Made by a program: the position numbers and the translations under genes. From positions 3,985,001 to 4,049,000 of the forward strand of contig NC_091879.1 in the NCBI RefSeq assembly GCF_019399895.1: DNA of 64,000 bases, in the 5' to 3' direction. Source of the DNA: Cardiocondyla obscurior (taxonomy: Eukaryota > Arthropoda > Insecta > Hymenoptera > Formicidae). Of this stretch, positions 60,830 to 64,000 are shown piece by piece (position 1 is the stretch's first letter; each line of letters begins with the position of its first letter). Under the pieces are notes generated by a model. The model saw nothing but the letters and a program-made list of their open reading frames with translations, ran no database searches and was not told the origin of the DNA.

Positions 60830-61161
60830 TCGAGGCATCCGTGCGTCGTAGCCCGTTTCTCGTGTCGAACTCGAGGATTTGAGACGGTCGGGAGTGTCGT
60901 GGACTATCTCGCGAGTGTCCAGTGCGCGGAAGGATGGTTCGTTACGTCCCATCTGAGAGGAGGAGCAGGCCCGGGGGGCATCCTGCATCGGCGGAGCAAC
61001 TTATAGGTAAATATCAATTTTTTTCTTTTTTAGAAAATCTTTATAAAAATGAAGCTTTGCCTGTACATTAATTTAAATACTAACACGTCTACATTAATGT
61101 TTAATTTTATGTTACAGTCACCGGCAGAAGTCTACAACTCCGCTGAAACTTATGCAGATTG
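60830..61161 (+). other. First two exons of an unassigned spliced transcript
   Basis: Exon 1 ends at 61006 (CTTATAG|gtaaat). Exon 2 is 61118-61161, between a GTTACAG acceptor and a strong GATTG|gtaagt donor. No frame gives a long product through both. One ATG in exon 1 (about 60825) stops exactly at the donor after 59 codons. Another (MVRYVPSERRSRPGG) stops in exon 2. In exon 2 the frame SPAEVYNSAETYADW looks coding but has no start upstream. It may be a 5' UTR with upstream frames, with the gene continuing beyond 61161, or a noncoding RNA. Downstream, the RAMP4 gene lies on the opposite strand. Confidence 0.35.
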
Positions 61162-62412
61162 GTAAGTCGCATTTTTTTAATAGTTTGTAATTGAGTCTCT
61201 TGAACACGTCGTCGACTATAGATTACTCAATTATAATGTAATCATCGTATAGAAACTATTATAATTAATGTCCCCAATTATGATGCGCACGAATTAGGAC
61301 TTTATGAAAAATAGCGCACGCGAGGCGTGCACATGGTTTGTTCTAGTACGGTTAAAACACATGCAACTCAAATTAATTTACATTATACAACAAGTAAAAT
61401 AGATCAAATTAAATAATTACACAGCTGAGTTTAAAACATTTGGGAATTATCCATGAGTGATAAACGAATACAAGATGAACGCATCTTTTAAACTGAAAAA
61501 CAGATCGTAAATTGGATGGGCAATTAATCGGGTGGAAGGACTGCTCTAAAGCAGTCTCTGTACCTTCAGAGATACGATTATTTTAACATATCTCATGTAA
61601 AACAATATATATCTTTATTGATAATATACTCCATTAAAAGAGACAATGTGGGCACTGTCAGTAGCAAATATTTTATATAGTCAAATCATTCTTTGAAATG
61701 TATAATATATATATCTGTATGAGTTCATATGTATATAATGGCTTGTCGCAAATGTTGCTTACAACGCATAAGCAATCATGCAAAAGCCATTATAACAACA
61801 TAAAGCTACCAACTGTTTACAGTGGAATGCTTTGAAACAGATCTGTCCAATCATCAGAGTCGAGCTTACATGCAGCATTAATTGGGCAGATCTGCTTAAG
61901 GAGAAATCTGCATGATAAATCATTTGTATGTGTATATACAATTATTTACTACATACACATAGACGAAAGAATATATTTGGAAGAAAACAGCGTAAATACG
62001 TTAACAAAAACTGTAAAAAAAAAAGAAATAGTAAAAAATTGAATAAAAGTAAATTAATTTTCCCTCTTTCTCATAATTCGTAAGTTTATGAGTTCGATAG
62101 ATTGTTCTTTGGGACAGGACTTATTTTGTACGTTCGAGCATTCTCCCTTCGTCTATGCGTAGCGCAATTAAGTTAAACGCTTATAAATGCTAAGTGTTAT
62201 AAATAAATTTTTTTGAGCTTCTTCTGCAAAAGGGAAAATAATTTTTTAGCTACTGTCTAAACTTTTGCCATGCTTCATGTTCCCCGTATTCTCCGATGGT
62301 CTTTACAATCTATACAAATGGTTTGTCAGTCTCCTTTGCAAATCAATGTGTTGTAAATGATTTGTCATACAAAGATCAACAGTAGCGCCTTTGTCTTGCT
62401 TATTGCATTTCT
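61162..62412 (-). other. RAMP4 3' UTR and spacer
   Basis: No coding sequence is supported. The first clear AATAAA on the minus strand after the RAMP4 stop is at 61614-61619, which would give a 3' UTR of about 0.8 kb. The rest is AT-rich and may be intron of the plus-strand transcript. Confidence 0.4.
61614..61619 (-). terminator. Possible RAMP4 poly(A) signal
   Basis: AATAAA on the minus strand (plus reads CTTTATTG). It is distant from the stop, but it is the first canonical hexamer I found. Confidence 0.35.
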
Positions 62413-63559
62413 TCAAGCCATTCTGATACTCTGGATGATTTGAAACACAGCTGTAACAAACAATGCCACATTAATTAAAGTATATTTCCTACAATAATAT
62501 AACTACATATATAAAAATTTAAATAAACACAACTTGTGATAGAACAAAAAAAAACTTTAATACAAATTTACAATTTATATAAAGTCACATACAAGTTGCA
62601 TATTAAGTTACTGCAAAAATTTCTTAGTCTCAACTAAATAGCTGTTTTATTTCTGTTAAATTACTTGGCTCTGTATGGATAAGATACAAATATAGAAAAC
62701 ATACAAAGGTATCTGTTTCTGGACTAGAAAAATCTGAATTAGAATTTGGCATGATTAGATTATCACATATAGACTTACCAGATCCACATACAACAAAGAG
62801 AAACAGTGCCAATAGCCATGGTCCAACTGGAGAGCCCTCCTCTTGCGATTTCTACCATTACAAAAGAACCCATTTTAGTTATAGAAATTAAAATACTGAA
62901 TATGCAGTGTGTGATGAATAAATAAAACATTTTTCAGTAATTATTTGGTAAACGTTAGAGCACAGGCATTATTAACAAATTAAGTAATTCAGGAAATAAA
63001 TAAATTAACTGATTATCAAATCAACAGTTGCCACAGATCCGTTTTGACATAGAAGCTACTTCACATATGGTAGAGTTGTTCGGTCTGCTGGTACATACAA
63101 AAGCTTTTCATTATGATAGAAATCATTCTTAAAGTATTGAACGATTGACAGCGATTTAACGAACGATTTCGACGATCGGCGAGCGAAAAGTAGGGCGTTT
63201 GACAGCCGTCTGTCACAAACAGATGTCCACCTATAACCTCAACATCCCGGGCTAACAGATGCATAACTATTCTCGCGTAGACGTGAAAGATGAATCGTCG
63301 AAGGCGCCGAGAATCGCGCGTCGTGTCGTCCTCGCCCGTAAGTTGATCCTTCGAACGTCGAAGTCGCGACGGAGGGAACTTCCTCGCGAGTATCTGCCGG
63401 ATTTCCGCGCGAGTTTACGAATCGAAAGGCCTGTTTTCCCCAGAGACCGGCGATTTAATCGCGTCGAAGACTTACCGACGACTTGGGGACGTTCCCGCGT
63501 AGCGTGATGTTCTTCGTCGCTTTTTCGTTAGCAATGCGCATCCGCTGTTTCGGCGCCAT
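62413..63559 (-). CDS. SERP1: Stress-associated ER protein (RAMP4/SERP)
   Basis: Three exons, 63559-63476, 62851-62779 and 62450-62413, join in frame to 64 residues (family 63-66). The N-terminus MAPKQRMRIANEKATKNIT and RGNVPKSS is the conserved cytosolic part. VGPWLLALFLFVVCGSAVFQ is the C-terminal tail anchor, and the protein ends IIQSIRMA. RAMP4 binds the Sec61 translocon and stabilises nascent membrane proteins under ER stress. No signal peptide is expected and none is present. The last exon encodes only 12 codons and is easy to miss. Introns are 624 and 328 bases. The GC-rich promoter side is 63560-63830. Confidence 0.96.
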
Positions 63560-63862
63560 CGTCTACGTACGCTCGACACTCTCTCGGCAAGACTCACGGC
63601 AGGAAAGACCGAGACGAGGGTGCCCCTGACAGTCAGCCGTTCCGCGTCCGCGTTGTTATGCGCCTCGTGACGTATCCGCCGACGTGTGCGCCGTGTGACA
63701 CGTGAAGTAGCGGCAGTTGCGCGATAGTTTGCTCCCTCGTGCCACACGGTCACCATCGTAGTCAACCAACCTTCTTTTTCCACTTCTCGCGATCGTTTTC
63801 GGCACTCGGCGCAATAACGACGACATTGTTTTATCTCTCTTTTTTATGCAATATCTATAATA
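63560..63862. promoter_or_regulatory. RAMP4 upstream region
   Basis: CpG-rich sequence directly 5' of RAMP4, reaching the poly(A) signal of the next minus-strand gene. It must include the RAMP4 promoter and leader. I see no distinctive element, and the open frames here on both strands look incidental. Confidence 0.4.
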
Positions 63863-63868
63863 TTTATT
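63863..63868 (-). terminator. Poly(A) signal of the right-edge gene
   Basis: AATAAA on the minus strand, about 50 bases after the stop at 63917-63919. Confidence 0.45.
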
Positions 63869-63916
63869 TTCGATAAATGTAAAAAACAACGAATACGGAA
63901 ACGAAATAAAAAGGCC

Positions 63917-63982
63917 TCAAACGTGTATTTGAATCGGAAGTGGATTAGTGTCCGTCGTATCCTCGGCGGGTGTATGTTTGAA
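63917..63982 (-). CDS. Probable last exon of a minus-strand gene continuing off the right edge
   Basis: After a CTTTCTGTTAAAAG acceptor the minus strand reads FKHTPAEDTTDTNPLPIQIHV and then a stop, followed by an AATAAA at the expected distance. The Pro/Thr/Asp-rich sequence is protein-like and codon-regular, but 21 residues are too few to name a family. An adjacent frame (YTRRGYDGH then stop) is a weaker alternative. The exon phase at the acceptor cannot be tested because the rest of the gene lies outside the window. Confidence 0.4.
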   Translation of the reverse strand, partial: FKHTPAEDTTDTNPLPIQIHV

Positions 63983-64000
63983 CTTTTAACAGAAAGCGAG

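Noticed and set aside
61759..61941. 60-codon minus frame with Cys and aromatic residues
   Set aside because: It lies in the RAMP4 3' UTR, with no start context, splice sites or homology that I can see.

Overview
The window is eukaryotic and most likely comes from an insect. Coding is split by GT-AG introns of about 70 bp to many kb. The DHFR, HINT1, RAMP4, TMA7 and CDK4/6 proteins read as arthropod orthologues. CpG is frequent, AT-rich spacers are full of interrupted poly-A/poly-T tracts, and both large and very compact introns occur. I favour a hymenopteran (ant- or bee-like) genome, but that rests on base composition and general appearance, not on a search.

Layout. (1) 1-5083, minus strand: the 5' part of a secreted, cysteine-free, acidic, Ser/Thr/Glu-rich protein. 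Its signal-peptide exon is at 5009-5054 and a 542-codon exon runs off the left edge. A diverged 380-bp tandem duplication sits in the intron between them. (2) About 5.1-28.5 kb: a long gene-poor stretch. It holds one plausible plus-strand signal-peptide exon (21487-21596) and two small coiled-coil-like reading frames near 25.2-25.7 kb. (3) 28600-41905, minus strand: a complete 16-exon gene for a membrane mucin of about 1231 residues (signal peptide, Ser/Thr/Pro-rich ectodomain, EGF, SEA, two EGFs, one TM helix, Pro-rich tail). It has a 7.7-kb first intron. (4) 42-52.6 kb: another gene-poor stretch with hairpins, GC-rich exon-like segments with good splice sites (46248-46782 and about 49090-49461), and coding-like fragments I could not assign. 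(5) 52.7-64 kb: a compact housekeeping block. In order it holds Cdk4/6 (+), HINT1 (+), DHFR (-), TMA7 (+), an unrecognised 229-residue basic/acidic protein (-), a spliced plus-strand transcript of unclear coding status, RAMP4/SERP (-) and, at the right edge, the probable last exon of a further minus-strand gene.

How the parts relate. The right-hand block is a run of short genes in alternating orientation. HINT1 converges with DHFR, and TMA7 with the 229-residue gene, and their poly(A) signals lie close together or nearly overlap. DHFR/TMA7, and the 229-residue gene and the unassigned plus transcript, are head-to-head and may share promoter regions. The left 42 kb is dominated by two minus-strand genes for secreted or cell-surface glycoprotein-like products. 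Nothing looks like a virus, a toxin locus, a CRISPR array or an intact mobile element. I found no tRNA or rRNA gene. All splice junctions were placed by hand from consensus sites and reading-frame continuity.
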